The notes under the pieces are model-generated. The model saw nothing but the letters and a program-made list of their open reading frames with translations, had not been told where the DNA came from and did not search any database. Below, piece by piece: positions 34,514 to 43,335 of a DNA stretch of 47,110 nucleotides. Source of the DNA: Candidatus Accumulibacter appositus (GTDB lineage Bacteria > Pseudomonadota > Gammaproteobacteria > Burkholderiales > Rhodocyclaceae); contig JEMX01000017.1 in the NCBI GenBank assembly GCA_000585055.1, forward strand, positions 1 through 47,110, written 5' to 3'. The number at the start of each line of letters is the position of its first letter. The stretch's first letter is position 1. The translations under genes and the position numbers were made by a program.

Positions 34514-35769
34514 CCGATCAGCCGGTAGACAACCATCTTTCCCTTGCCTTTCAGGTAGATCATCTGTGCCGGATGAAACGTGAACCGATGCTGCAAGCGC
34601 TGATGGCTTCTCTCATCGACCTGGACAACACCGGGAACGCCTTCGCTGGTCACCCGACTGGCAATGTTCACGGTGTCGCCCCACAAGTCGTAGATGAACT
34701 TCTTCTTGCCGACGACACCGGCCACCACCGGCCCGGTACCAATACCGATGCGTAGTTCGAGACACATCTCGTTGAGCTGTGCGTCATCACGCAGCAGACG
34801 ACACATCTCCAGCGCCATTTCAGCGAGGGCGCCCGAAAAATCGCTGCGCTCGTCGTTGAGACCGCCGGCCACCATGTAAGCATCGCCAATAGTCTTGATC
34901 TTCTCCAGGCCGTACTTTTCGGCCAACTCATCGAAGCACGAGAAGATCTTGTTGAGCATGGCGAAAACCTGCTGTGGCGTCATTCCTTCGGCGACCCGGG
35001 TGAAATTCACAATATCGGCAAACATCACCGAGACTTCGGCAAAGCCGTCAGCAATCGGCTGGCTGCTATTCTTCAGGCGTTCGGCGATCGGCGCCGGCAG
35101 AATGTTGAGCAGCAAGCGCTCCGAACGCTCCTGCTCGACCTGCAGCAAGCAATGCGCTTCCTGCAGGCGTTGCTGGGCGCGGTGCTTTTCGCTGTCCGAG
35201 TAGCGCAGCAGCAGGTACACGATGCTCGATACGGCCGTGAAGTTGAGCGCAAAGAAAAAGGCCGTCGTCGCGGCCGGAACTTCGATCGACGGACTGCTCG
35301 CCGAGTCGGCGAGGTAGTAATCGAAAGCACCGGAAAGTGTGGTCAGGCAGACATAGGCGAAAAACCAGGCCCCGGACGCACGCGGGCCGATGAATAGAAC
35401 GGCACCGATCGGTGCCAGCAAAGCCCACAGGCTGATGCCACTGGCGGTGATGAAGCTGCCGATGCTCCACTGCGCCACGAAGGGCGTAAACAGGAACAGC
35501 GACAACTGGATCAGCCGAAAGACGTTGAAGTTCAGGGTCTTCAGGTAGACCAGCAGATTCCCAACGAGGAGCAGCTGCAGGGCAAACGGCAGGTTCGACG
35601 AGAAACGCGGTCCGAGTTGCCAGTAAATTGACAGCCAGACCATCGACGCCAGACTGATCAGACCGGTGGCGAAGAACAGCAGAGACTTCTGCAGACGCAG
35701 CTCTTCGGAGTCGCCGGGACGGATGCCGGCGTTTCGCAGGCGGTCAAGAAAGGTCCGTGCGGCACTCAC
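34465..35769 (-). CDS. Class III adenylate cyclase with membrane domain
   Basis: This 434-aa protein has about six membrane helices (~30-190), a coiled-coil linker (~192-225), and a class III nucleotide cyclase domain (~240-420). Catalytic residues appear intact: metal-binding Asp252 (FADIVNFT) and Asp296 (KTIGDAY), purine-selecting Lys292 and Asp361 (YDLWGDTVNIASR), Asn368 and Arg372. The Lys/Asp pair favours ATP over GTP, so it should make cAMP. It is convergent with the histidine kinase, their 3' ends overlapping by 49 bp. It sits on the same strand as the prepilin genes, 122 bp downstream, and may be co-transcribed with them. Confidence 0.92.
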   Translation of the reverse strand: MSAARTFLDRLRNAGIRPGDSEELRLQKSLLFFATGLISLASMVWLSIYWQLGPRFSSNLPFALQLLLVGNLLVYLKTLNFNVFRLIQLSLFLFTPFVAQWSIGSFITASGISLWALLAPIGAVLFIGPRASGAWFFAYVCLTTLSGAFDYYLADSASSPSIEVPAATTAFFFALNFTAVSSIVYLLLRYSDSEKHRAQQRLQEAHCLLQVEQERSERLLLNILPAPIAERLKNSSQPIADGFAEVSVMFADIVNFTRVAEGMTPQQVFAMLNKIFSCFDELAEKYGLEKIKTIGDAYMVAGGLNDERSDFSGALAEMALEMCRLLRDDAQLNEMCLELRIGIGTGPVVAGVVGKKKFIYDLWGDTVNIASRVTSEGVPGVVQVDERSHQRLQHRFTFHPAQMIYLKGKGKMVVYRLIGYRTGGAAESSPARDS

Positions 35770-35891
35770 CGGCCGGCTCGCGGAAGGTAGAACGTAGGCA
35801 TAGACCTATTGGACCCTAATCAACGCCAAGGGTCAATGCAAGCAAGTGCGCAATGCTGCCGCCGCAAGCTGCGACCTCGCCGGCAAACTGC

Positions 35892-36692
35892 TTACGGCAA
35901 CCTGCCGGCCCGGATCATCCGGCTGAAAAGCACCCCCGGTGGAATCCACGTGACTTCGTCGTCAAAGCCAGGGGTTGGTCTCTTGTAAACGAAATTCAAG
36001 CTGGCGGCATCGAGACCACCGTTGATCAACTGATTGCCCACTTCATCGGCATCGGCACCAGCAGGCGTTTGCGTTCCCAGGACGGTGTAGGCACCGTTGC
36101 CGTTCTTGCCGTGCGAAACCACGACGGCCGGCACCCTGACCGCAATTTGGGCGCCCCCCACAGTCGCCAACACATTCATGTCGCCCGGCGAGCAGAGCGC
36201 GAAAGCAGCACTCTGCGGTGGCGACGGCGGAGGATTGGTGCACTCGTTGGTATTGTTTGCGGGACTGATCCTGGAGAAGGAAGGAGACACTCGATACGAG
36301 TAGCGCCGTCCCCAGGCATCGGTCTCCGGGACTCCCAGTGTCGCCCACGGCACTACTCCAGCTTGATTTTGATTAGGACAACCCAAAGCCGTCCAGCCGC
36401 CTTCAAGCCCGGCACCAGCCACGCCACTGGCAATGGTCGCGGGTGCCGGGCACGGCAAGCGGCCATTGACCGCTGCATAACCGAGCAAGGCTTCGCGGAT
36501 CTCCGCCAGCGCCCTCCTGGTATCAGCAGCATTGCGCAGGTCCATCTGCGCCGACAGCGGAACCAGCAGGCTGCCGACCAGCAGCGCAACGATGACCAGA
36601 ACCACAGCCAGTTCGGCGAGTGTGAAGCCATCAGTCCGCTTGCGCGCGATCGTGTGGGCCGCAGCCCTCGACTGCCTGACTAGAGCGGTCAT
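35892..36692 (-). CDS. Prepilin-type protein (msh cluster)
   Basis: This is a 266-aa protein from the ATG at 36692, which overlaps the stop of the preceding gene (ATGA). The prepilin segment is DG|FTLAELAVVLVIVALLVGSLLV with Glu5 present. Then come ADTRRALAEIREALLGYAAVNGRLPCPAPA and a mature domain with several Cys residues. It is likely a minor or pseudopilin of the MSHA-type pilus. The long leader (~22 residues, basic) is normal for this group. It cannot be assigned to a named msh gene with confidence. Confidence 0.8.
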   Translation of the reverse strand: MTALVRQSRAAAHTIARKRTDGFTLAELAVVLVIVALLVGSLLVPLSAQMDLRNAADTRRALAEIREALLGYAAVNGRLPCPAPATIASGVAGAGLEGGWTALGCPNQNQAGVVPWATLGVPETDAWGRRYSYRVSPSFSRISPANNTNECTNPPPSPPQSAAFALCSPGDMNVLATVGGAQIAVRVPAVVVSHGKNGNGAYTVLGTQTPAGADADEVGNQLINGGLDAASLNFVYKRPTPGFDDEVTWIPPGVLFSRMIRAGRLP

Positions 36693-37627
36693 GGGATGAC
36701 AGTCCGTGCACTGTTGTTCACGCGTATCCTGGCCGAGTCTGGAGTGAGTCGCTCGTAGGCGATACGCGACAGCCACCCGTTGGCACTCAGCCAGGGGGCG
36801 AGAAGCAACTCGTTGTAGGGCAGGCCCCCGGAAATCGTGCCGACATCGCCATTGCCATCAGCATTGCTGTCGGCCCAAGGGAAATATCCGTTGTCGGCAT
36901 GGTACTTGCGCAAGCCCCATTCCGACGGAGCAGGCCCCGGACCGCCGACTTCTGCCAACACACGCGGGCTGACGACGCGGAAAATGGCTTCCCTGGGGAC
37001 AGCCAGTACCTGATCGTTGAAGGCATCCGACCGTGGACCTGAAACATAGGCGTTGTCGCCATCACTGTTGCTAGCGTCAAGATAGTCGCTGAGGTTATTG
37101 CTCAGGCGACCGCCCTGATTGGGCAGCGGTGCCTGCGCTGAGAAAATGACCGCGGCGATGTTCGGTGCGCCATCCAGCGTAAGGTTCACCGCTGTCTGCG
37201 AGTTGATCGGCTGGGCGACGGGGTGATCCCGCAACGCGGGGTCAAGGGCGTACCAGAGCAGCTCGCCGGCACTGTCGCGTAGTTCGCCCACTTTCAGTGT
37301 GTACCATGGAAAGCGGCCGATGTAAGTCGGGCAGGCATTGCCCTGAACAAATATCGGGACAATGCCATCATCACTTGTCGCCGGGCAAGGCAGGCTGCCG
37401 GGACGATTGTCGTCGCTGGCGGCGCGCCCAATCAGCGCCTCACGAGCTGCGGCAAGAACCGCCGCATCGGTCTCAAGGTTGCCCAGCCTATATTGGGTCG
37501 CGCTGAGCTGCCCAACAAACAAGTACAAGCCGAAGAGAGTCAAGAGGGTGAGCATGGCCAGCAGCGCAATGCCGCTCTGGCGTGTTCGCCACGCACGCCG
37601 GCGCCGGTCGATTCGCGGCCGTTTCAT
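36689..37627 (-). CDS. Prepilin-like protein of the msh cluster (PilX/MshP-like role)
   Basis: This is a 312-aa protein from the ATG at 37627; the frame extends to 37873 but only as shadow. After a basic leader comes QSGIALLAMLTLLTLFGLYLFVGQLS, a membrane segment like that of pilin-associated PilX or MshP proteins, but without the Glu5 of true prepilins. EALIGRAASDDNRPGSLPCPA shares the RE.L.G.AA..xx.LPCPA pattern with the next gene, so the two are related. It is a probable minor component of the pilus tip or assembly complex. Confidence 0.75.
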   Translation of the reverse strand: MKRPRIDRRRRAWRTRQSGIALLAMLTLLTLFGLYLFVGQLSATQYRLGNLETDAAVLAAAREALIGRAASDDNRPGSLPCPATSDDGIVPIFVQGNACPTYIGRFPWYTLKVGELRDSAGELLWYALDPALRDHPVAQPINSQTAVNLTLDGAPNIAAVIFSAQAPLPNQGGRLSNNLSDYLDASNSDGDNAYVSGPRSDAFNDQVLAVPREAIFRVVSPRVLAEVGGPGPAPSEWGLRKYHADNGYFPWADSNADGNGDVGTISGGLPYNELLLAPWLSANGWLSRIAYERLTPDSARIRVNNSARTVIP

Positions 37628-37689
37628 TGCTGCACGGTACGACTGCCCATGATCGCCCGGCGAAGCGCTTCTGCAGCCGGCGACATCGC

Positions 37690-38154
37690 CTACCGCGCTC
37701 CTCGCGACGTCGAATGAACTCTGACGCGACCGCCATTGAGCAGGTCCGTCGTTTCGCCGGAGTTGCGGTTCACGGTCTGTCCGACACGCGCTTTCGCGGC
37801 CGGCGCGTCGCTGATCTCGAGCAGCACCGTGCCCGGATCCCCATGCCGCGGAGTAACCGTCAGGCCACTCCAAAAGTCGTCTTCGTGCTGTGCCTGTCCG
37901 TTTACCCAGGCTGTTCGCCGGCCGCTGCTGCGCGTGACAATGCCGTCAATGGTCAGCGTCGGGTCGGCGGGCGCTTGCTGCTCGTCGAGAACATTCATTT
38001 CACGCTGATAATCGAGCTGTTGGCGGCGCTCCGGGGTGAAGAACAGGCGACCCAGCGCCTGCTCCTCGGCAACGGCTGACGGACCGCTCGCCAGCAGCAG
38101 CCAGACCGTCGCCGCCACGGCGGTGAACTTTGCTGTCGGTAGAACCTCGCTCAT
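37690..38154 (-). CDS. mshK: MshK-like protein of the pilus cluster
   Basis: This 154-aa exported protein has a signal peptide (MSEVLPTAKFTAVAATVWLLLASGPSAVA). The mature part has LGRLFFTPERRQQLDYQRE, then LTIDGIVTRSSGRRTAWVNGQ, and a C-terminal VRVHSTSRG. This pattern (short periplasmic domain with IDGIV.R..G....WVNG) and its position after mshJ fit MshK, a periplasmic pilotin- or PilP-like partner of the secretin. The start at 38154 is preceded by GGGAAG. Gene identity is by synteny more than by sequence. Confidence 0.65.
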   Translation of the reverse strand: MSEVLPTAKFTAVAATVWLLLASGPSAVAEEQALGRLFFTPERRQQLDYQREMNVLDEQQAPADPTLTIDGIVTRSSGRRTAWVNGQAQHEDDFWSGLTVTPRHGDPGTVLLEISDAPAAKARVGQTVNRNSGETTDLLNGGRVRVHSTSRGAR

Positions 38155-38192
38155 TGATCTTCCCGCCCTTTCCTGCACTTCCCTGCCGCCGC

Positions 38193-38795
38193 TCATTTGC
38201 CGCGCATGTCACGCAAGGTCAACCACTCGATTTCGCAATCGGCCAGCAAGTTCGCCCGGCCGCCGCCACGCTGTTCGCCAGTCGCCGGCAAGCGCTCGAT
38301 GCGACAGCTCTTGACCCGGATCAGCGCCTTCGCCTGCCGCCGCAAATCGCCCAGCAGACGAATAAGATCTTCTTCATGCAGCAGTTTCAATTCCAGTTTC
38401 ATGCTGCTGGCAAAGAAAACGAAGTCGTTCCCGAGTTGCCCATCGAGCATGCGCTGCGGCGCAATTTCGTAGCGCAGATCGATCAGGCGATGCTGGTCGC
38501 GGATGTCTTTCAGCAACTCCACCCAATCGAGGCGCTGCTCGTCGCCAATGATGCCACGCTCTTGCAGCTGCTTGAAGATAATCGATTTCTGCTTGACCTC
38601 GCTCTCTTCGTTACGTACCTGCCGCAGCTTCCCGTCGGCTTCCGCAAACTGGGCAGCGATGCCGACCCTGGCCTGCTCGGCGGCTTCCTTGACGGCGAAC
38701 GAGAAATAGAGGACTAGGGCGCCGGCGGTGATCATCAAGACGCCAAGCAGAATGCTCGCTTGCAGCTTGCGAAAGTCGGCGGGCGCAATTCTCAT
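38193..38795 (-). CDS. mshJ: MSHA biogenesis protein MshJ (PilO/GspM-like)
   Basis: This 200-aa inner-membrane protein has one N-terminal membrane helix (ILLGVLMITAGALVLYFSF), a coiled coil (EAAEQARVGIAAQFAEADGKLRQVRNEESEVKQK) and a small periplasmic domain. This is the GspM/PilO plan of the alignment complex. The ATG at 38795 overlaps the mshI stop (ATGA). Confidence 0.78.
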   Translation of the reverse strand: MRIAPADFRKLQASILLGVLMITAGALVLYFSFAVKEAAEQARVGIAAQFAEADGKLRQVRNEESEVKQKSIIFKQLQERGIIGDEQRLDWVELLKDIRDQHRLIDLRYEIAPQRMLDGQLGNDFVFFASSMKLELKLLHEEDLIRLLGDLRRQAKALIRVKSCRIERLPATGEQRGGGRANLLADCEIEWLTLRDMRGK

Positions 38796-40333
38796 GGGGC
38801 AATCGTCCGCCAAATCTGCACTTTGAAGGATCGCGGCTCCTTGCCCTCCAGCACCGCGTCGCCACCTTTGAGCGACTTTCCCGACTCGACGTCAAAGGGC
38901 TGTTGCAGGACTTCGACCTGCAGCTGGGGGTTGGCCCTGAGGGCAGCGACAAGACGATTGAAAACGGCCAGCACCTGCCGCGGGTTGCTGTCGGCGCCAA
39001 GGCGCAAGCTGCCGCTAACAACTGCCATTTCATGATCCACGGGCTGGAGCTCGCTACTCACGACGGGGACAGCGCCGCTCGCAGACGGCGATTGCGGCTT
39101 CCCGGCTTGCCAGTCGATGGCCTCCAGATCGACCCACTCGGCGCGCTCCACGGCACGACTGATCTCACCATAAATGGTCGTCGGCAAGCCGCTGTTCTTC
39201 TCCAGTTCGACGTAGCGGTTGATCACCCGGCGCAGGTTTTCATTGGTGGTTGGAATCGGTGGAAAGGTCTTGACGATGTCCGCATAGCGCTGGCGAGTCA
39301 GTGCGGTCTCGCTGGCCAGAACGCTGACCTCGTTGTCGATCTGCGCGGCGTCGAAGAGCAGCTTGCCGGCGAGCAGCAGACAACTCAGCAAGACGACCGC
39401 AGCGGCCCTACGTACGATCGAGCGCAGGAGCCAAAGATGGTAGTCGTGGCGCTGATCATCATTGGCAAACTGCGCGCGCGGCGGATCTGTGGCCAGGAGA
39501 TGCAGGAACAAGGGCTCGCAGTGGGTGCCGGTGAGCACTGTCTTGAGCTTGCATTGGCGGGCGCTGTCCTCGATATCAAGGACCGCGAAAGACACGGCCT
39601 CGCTATCGACACAGCTATTCTCGATCGCCTTTCGGGCACTGGCGTGCGCCAGGAGATAGGCCTTGATCGGCTGTTTGCGCCCGATCAGGCGCTGACCGAC
39701 CAGATATTGCTGCAGTTTCAGGGCTTCACTCGAGAAAGTCTGTGCTATGCCGCCAATACTGCTGTTATTCAATGGCGTCAGGCGACTGAAATGCAGCTCG
39801 CCGTTCTCCAGGTAACTCTGCCGCAGACTCTGGTCCTGGATGGTCAGCAATAGGCAAGGCTGCGCGGGAATGCCCAGCTTGCGAAGCAACAGCGGCGCCA
39901 GCAGCGGCAGGGAGTGCACGCCGGCAAGTGCCAGCTCGCCCCTGGCCAGTGCATCAAGCCAGGGGGCAAAAACCTCGGGCCTGGTCAGCGCGGCAAGCAT
40001 GATGCGCTCGTCCTTGCGGCGCGACTTCTGGTGCCCGAGCGACAGCGCGGTCTGCAGCTTGGCATTGAAGAACAGCTGTCCCAGCTTGCGGGCGATGATC
40101 GCCTGACGATCGGCGCCACGCAGGAAGGGGATGGTCTCGATATGGAAACCTTCGTCCGAGACGTTGGCCAGGATCGAGAAGACGCTTGTCGAGTTGGCCG
40201 CCAGGTAGTCGGCAAAAGCCAGCTGCCCCGCTTCGCTGGCTTCGAACGAGGACTCGTCGGTGAGAACGCCGGCTTGCCAGGAAAAAGCCGACAAGTGATG
40301 GGCGCTGAGGTAGAGGAAGCGATTGGCAGCCAT
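38792..40333 (-). CDS. mshI: MSHA biogenesis protein MshI (PilM-PilN-like)
   Basis: This 513-aa protein has a PilM-like actin-fold part (~1-300), a membrane helix (AAAVVLLSCLLLAGKLLFDAA, ~312-332) and a PilN-like periplasmic part to the C-terminus. That is a fusion of the cytoplasmic PilM and membrane PilN halves, as in MshI and GspL. It connects the pilus ATPase platform to the periplasmic alignment proteins. It lies just downstream of mshG (gap 4 bp) and overlaps mshJ by four bases. Confidence 0.82.
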   Translation of the reverse strand: MAANRFLYLSAHHLSAFSWQAGVLTDESSFEASEAGQLAFADYLAANSTSVFSILANVSDEGFHIETIPFLRGADRQAIIARKLGQLFFNAKLQTALSLGHQKSRRKDERIMLAALTRPEVFAPWLDALARGELALAGVHSLPLLAPLLLRKLGIPAQPCLLLTIQDQSLRQSYLENGELHFSRLTPLNNSSIGGIAQTFSSEALKLQQYLVGQRLIGRKQPIKAYLLAHASARKAIENSCVDSEAVSFAVLDIEDSARQCKLKTVLTGTHCEPLFLHLLATDPPRAQFANDDQRHDYHLWLLRSIVRRAAAVVLLSCLLLAGKLLFDAAQIDNEVSVLASETALTRQRYADIVKTFPPIPTTNENLRRVINRYVELEKNSGLPTTIYGEISRAVERAEWVDLEAIDWQAGKPQSPSASGAVPVVSSELQPVDHEMAVVSGSLRLGADSNPRQVLAVFNRLVAALRANPQLQVEVLQQPFDVESGKSLKGGDAVLEGKEPRSFKVQIWRTIAP

Positions 40334-40337
40334 CGTG

Positions 40338-41540
40338 CTATACCTTGATCTTGCTGATCACGTCGTAGACCGGCCCAAGAACGGAGAGCATGATCCAACC
40401 GAGCAGCGCACCCATGACTACGGTAAGCAGCGGTTCGATCAACTGCTGTACGCGCGCCACCGACTCCTTGACATCGCGATTGTAGAAGTAGCTGACGTTC
40501 ATCAAGGCGTCGTCGAGGGCGCCGGTATTCTCGCCAACGCGCAGCATGCGGATCACCAGCGGCGGAAAGAAGCCGGTGGCGTGAAAGGCGGCAGTCACGT
40601 TCTGCCCCTCGCCGATCAACTGCTCGACGCGCTCGAGACCCCGGCGAATGACCAGATTGCCGACCACGTCCTGCGTGGTGCGGATGGATTCGAGAATCGG
40701 AATCCCGGACGCGTAGAGCAAGGCGAAAGTGTTGGCAAAACGGGAGAGGGCGATCTTGCGCAGAATACCGCCAACAAACGGCAAGCCAAGCTTGACGCCG
40801 TCGAAGCGAAAGCGTGCCAGCGGATTGGTGTGCAACAGGACGCGCACGCCGAGCGCCAGGAGAGCCGGCAGCAAGAGGAGAACATACCAGAAGTCGACCA
40901 TCAGGTCGGAGATGAAGAAGAGGACCACGGTCTGCGTCGGCAGGACCTGCCCCATGTTGGTGACGAACATCTTGAGCTGCGGAACCATGTATACCATCAG
41001 GAAGAAGCTGGCCGCGAGGACGATAACGCCCACGAAAGCGGGGTAGGCGATCATTTTTTTCGTTTGCGAGGCGAGTTCGTCCTCCCATTTCAAGGACTCG
41101 TTGAGACTTTGCAGGACTTCCGGCAGGCGACCGGTCGTTTCACCGGCGCGGATCAGGCTGACGAATACGGCGTTAAAGACGCTACGGTGACTGTCCATTG
41201 CCTGCGACAGCGTCTGCCCTCCCTCGATCGCTTCGATCAGGCTGGCCACCACCTCGCGGAAGCGCGGATGTTCGAGACTGTCGCGCAGGTCGGTCAGCCC
41301 TTCGATGACCGGCACGCCAGCACGCACCAACTGCTGAAGATGAAAGCAGAAGTGAATCATTTCCCGGCGCGGCACGCCACCGCTGGCGAACAGCGTGCGG
41401 TGGCTGACCGGTTCGCCGCTGACCAGATCAAGCTCCATGCGCCGCAAACGCATTTCGAGGTCGACCAGGTTGAGGGCGTCGATCCGGCCGACCAGCATCC
41501 GCCCCTCGGGACTGACCGCTTTATAGGTGTAGATCGGCAC
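40338..41540 (-). CDS. mshG: Pilus assembly platform protein MshG (T2SF family)
   Basis: This 400-aa protein is the integral inner-membrane platform (PilC/GspF family). It starts MPIYTYKAVSPEGRMLVGRIDA, has two T2SF domains (VFVSLIRAGETTGRLPEVLQSL in the first; RMLRVGENTGALDDALMNVSYFYNRDV in the second) and three membrane segments. It works with the MshE ATPase to move pilin into the fibre. It follows mshE by 5 bp in the operon. Confidence 0.92.
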   Translation of the reverse strand: MPIYTYKAVSPEGRMLVGRIDALNLVDLEMRLRRMELDLVSGEPVSHRTLFASGGVPRREMIHFCFHLQQLVRAGVPVIEGLTDLRDSLEHPRFREVVASLIEAIEGGQTLSQAMDSHRSVFNAVFVSLIRAGETTGRLPEVLQSLNESLKWEDELASQTKKMIAYPAFVGVIVLAASFFLMVYMVPQLKMFVTNMGQVLPTQTVVLFFISDLMVDFWYVLLLLPALLALGVRVLLHTNPLARFRFDGVKLGLPFVGGILRKIALSRFANTFALLYASGIPILESIRTTQDVVGNLVIRRGLERVEQLIGEGQNVTAAFHATGFFPPLVIRMLRVGENTGALDDALMNVSYFYNRDVKESVARVQQLIEPLLTVVMGALLGWIMLSVLGPVYDVISKIKV

Positions 41541-41545
41541 CGATC

Positions 41546-42796
41546 CTACATCCGGTCGGTCAGGTCGACGACCCGGCCGACTTCCTCAAGCGCCGTCGAT
41601 CCGTCGAGAACGCGGCGCAAGCCGTCGTCGGCGAGGGTGGCAAAGCCCTGCCGGCTGGCCAGCGTACGCATTTCCCGAAACGTGCTGCGTCGGGCGATCA
41701 ACTCGTCCATGTCGCCATTGATGCGCAGCAGTTCCATGATCGCCAGGCGCCCGCGATAGCCCTGAAACTCACAGCGCTCGCAACCGCCTGGCCGATAGAC
41801 CACCGGTCGCGGCCCCTCGGCAAGGTTGCCTAGCAGACGCGCCTCGTGCGCCTCGGCCTGGTAGGGGATCTTGCAGTGCACGCATAGCCGTCGCACCAGC
41901 CGCTGGGCGATGATGCCGATGATGTTGCCGGCCATGATGTCCGGCACAATGCCGATGTCGAGCAGGCGCGGTATGGCGCCGAGGGCAGAATTGGTATGCA
42001 GGGTCGAATACACCTGATGCCCGGTCATCGCCGCGCGCAAAGCCATCTCGGCGGTTTCCGCATCGCGCACTTCGCCGACCAGAATGATGTCCGGGTCCTG
42101 GCGCATCATCGAGCGGATGCCATTGGCGAAATCGAGTTTCAGCGAATCGGCCGCCGAGGTCTGCCGCACCAGGGTCATCGGATACTCGACCGGGTCTTCG
42201 AGGGTCATGATGTTCACGCCCTCGGAGTTGATGTGGTTGAGGATCGAATAGAGCGTGGTTGTCTTGCCGCTGCCGGTCGGGCCGGTCACGAAGACGATCC
42301 CTTCTGGTCGGGCAATCATCAGCTTCAGCTGATCGAGCTGTTTGTCGGCGAGACCCAGGCCTTCGAGCGGCACGATCCCTTTCTGCCGGTCAAGAATACG
42401 CAGGACGATGTTCTCGCCGTGAATCGTCGGTTGTGCGGAAACGCGAAAATCGATTTGCCGACCACGCAGGTTGAGCGAAATACGGCCGTCCTGGGGGGCA
42501 CGTGTTTCGGCGATATTCATGCCCGAGAGCACCTTGATGCGCACGGCCATCGCCGGCCAGTAGGTCTTATGCAGCGAGCGGATCTGGCGCAGCATGCCGT
42601 CGATGCGATAGCGGATGCGCAGGAAACTGGCTTCCGGCTCGAAGTGGATGTCCGAGGAGTCGCGCTTGACGGCGTCGGTGAGGATCGAGTCGATCAGACG
42701 AACGACCGGCTGGCTGTACTCGTCGGCCGAGGACTGCAAGCCGCGGAAGTCGATCTCGCCGGTCTCGATCTCGTGCAGGATGCCGTCGATCGACAA
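41546..42796 (-). CDS. mshE: MshE pilus ATPase, C-terminal part (after frameshift)
   Basis: This frame carries the complete GspE/PilB-type ATPase core: RRYRIDGMLRQIRS-like N2 domain, GPTGSGKTT (Walker A), ILVGEVRDAETAE (Walker B), the Asp and His boxes, and a CVHC...CERC tetracysteine zinc site. It is 416 aa in this frame from a TTG, but a 26-bp tandem duplication at 42774 separates it from its N-terminal domain. Restoring the frame joins GHELSIDGILHEIETGE and gives about 570 aa, normal for MshE. The ATPase powers pilus extension. Confidence 0.88.
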   Translation of the reverse strand: MSIDGILHEIETGEIDFRGLQSSADEYSQPVVRLIDSILTDAVKRDSSDIHFEPEASFLRIRYRIDGMLRQIRSLHKTYWPAMAVRIKVLSGMNIAETRAPQDGRISLNLRGRQIDFRVSAQPTIHGENIVLRILDRQKGIVPLEGLGLADKQLDQLKLMIARPEGIVFVTGPTGSGKTTTLYSILNHINSEGVNIMTLEDPVEYPMTLVRQTSAADSLKLDFANGIRSMMRQDPDIILVGEVRDAETAEMALRAAMTGHQVYSTLHTNSALGAIPRLLDIGIVPDIMAGNIIGIIAQRLVRRLCVHCKIPYQAEAHEARLLGNLAEGPRPVVYRPGGCERCEFQGYRGRLAIMELLRINGDMDELIARRSTFREMRTLASRQGFATLADDGLRRVLDGSTALEEVGRVVDLTDRM

Positions 42797-43284
42797 CTCT
42801 GCAGGATGCCGTCGATCGACAACTCGTGACCGTAGTACTGGTCGATGGCGCGGTCGATTTCCGTCTCGCCGGCGAGCAGGGTGTCGATCTCGATCTCGTC
42901 GCTGGCCAGGGTACGTATCCGGTCCAGAGCGACAATATCGTTGCTGTCGGCGATCGCTACCGTCAAACGCAGGTTCTCGGCGTCATAGTCGAGCGGCAGC
43001 AGGTGGTGCCGCTTGGCGAGATCGCGCGGCACGTATTTCAGCGCCGACGGGTCGATGATCGCGTTCGATAGATCGACGCTCTGCTTGCCCAGACTCTCCG
43101 AAAGTGCGTCGCGTAGCGTCGCCTCGGAGACAAAGCCCAGCGACACCAGAAGCTTGCCGATCGGCCGGTTGCTCTTCATCTGCTCGAGCAGGGCGATGCG
43201 TAGCTGGTCTTCGCTGAGAATGCCCTTGCCAAGCAGAATCTGGCCCAGCGGCCGGGAATAGGCGGAATGGGCGGGAGCGTTCAT
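42694..43284 (-). pseudogene. mshE: MshE N-terminal (MshEN-like) domain, cut off by a 26-bp duplication
   Basis: The N-terminal ~165 residues read RPLGQILLGKGILSEDQLRIALLEQ and then RPIGKLLVSLGFVSEATLRDALSE, two tandem copies of a pattern close to the MshEN motif that binds cyclic di-GMP. The frame passes into the 26-bp duplication and ends in ~25 nonsense residues (stop at 42694). I take the ATG at 43284 as start; a GTG at 43335 in frame is possible. The break falls between the c-di-GMP-binding part and the ATPase. Confidence 0.85.
42774..42825. repeat. 26-bp exact tandem duplication in mshE (frameshifting)
   Basis: Two perfect 26-base copies (42774-42799 and 42800-42825), beginning TGCAGGATGCCGTCGATCGA. 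Bases on either side of the repeat do not match, so there is no extra microhomology. The 26-base shift ends the N-terminal frame shortly after. Confidence 0.95.
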
Positions 43285-43335
43285 GAGCGAGTAGTCAGGC
43301 ACTTCATCAGCCGCGATCGCCGCAGACGATGGCAC

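Noticed and set aside
40323..41759. Long plus-strand open frame (478 codons) opposite mshG and mshE
   Set aside because: Antisense to well-supported pilus genes; composition is that of a shadow (His/Asp/Gln-rich), no domain.
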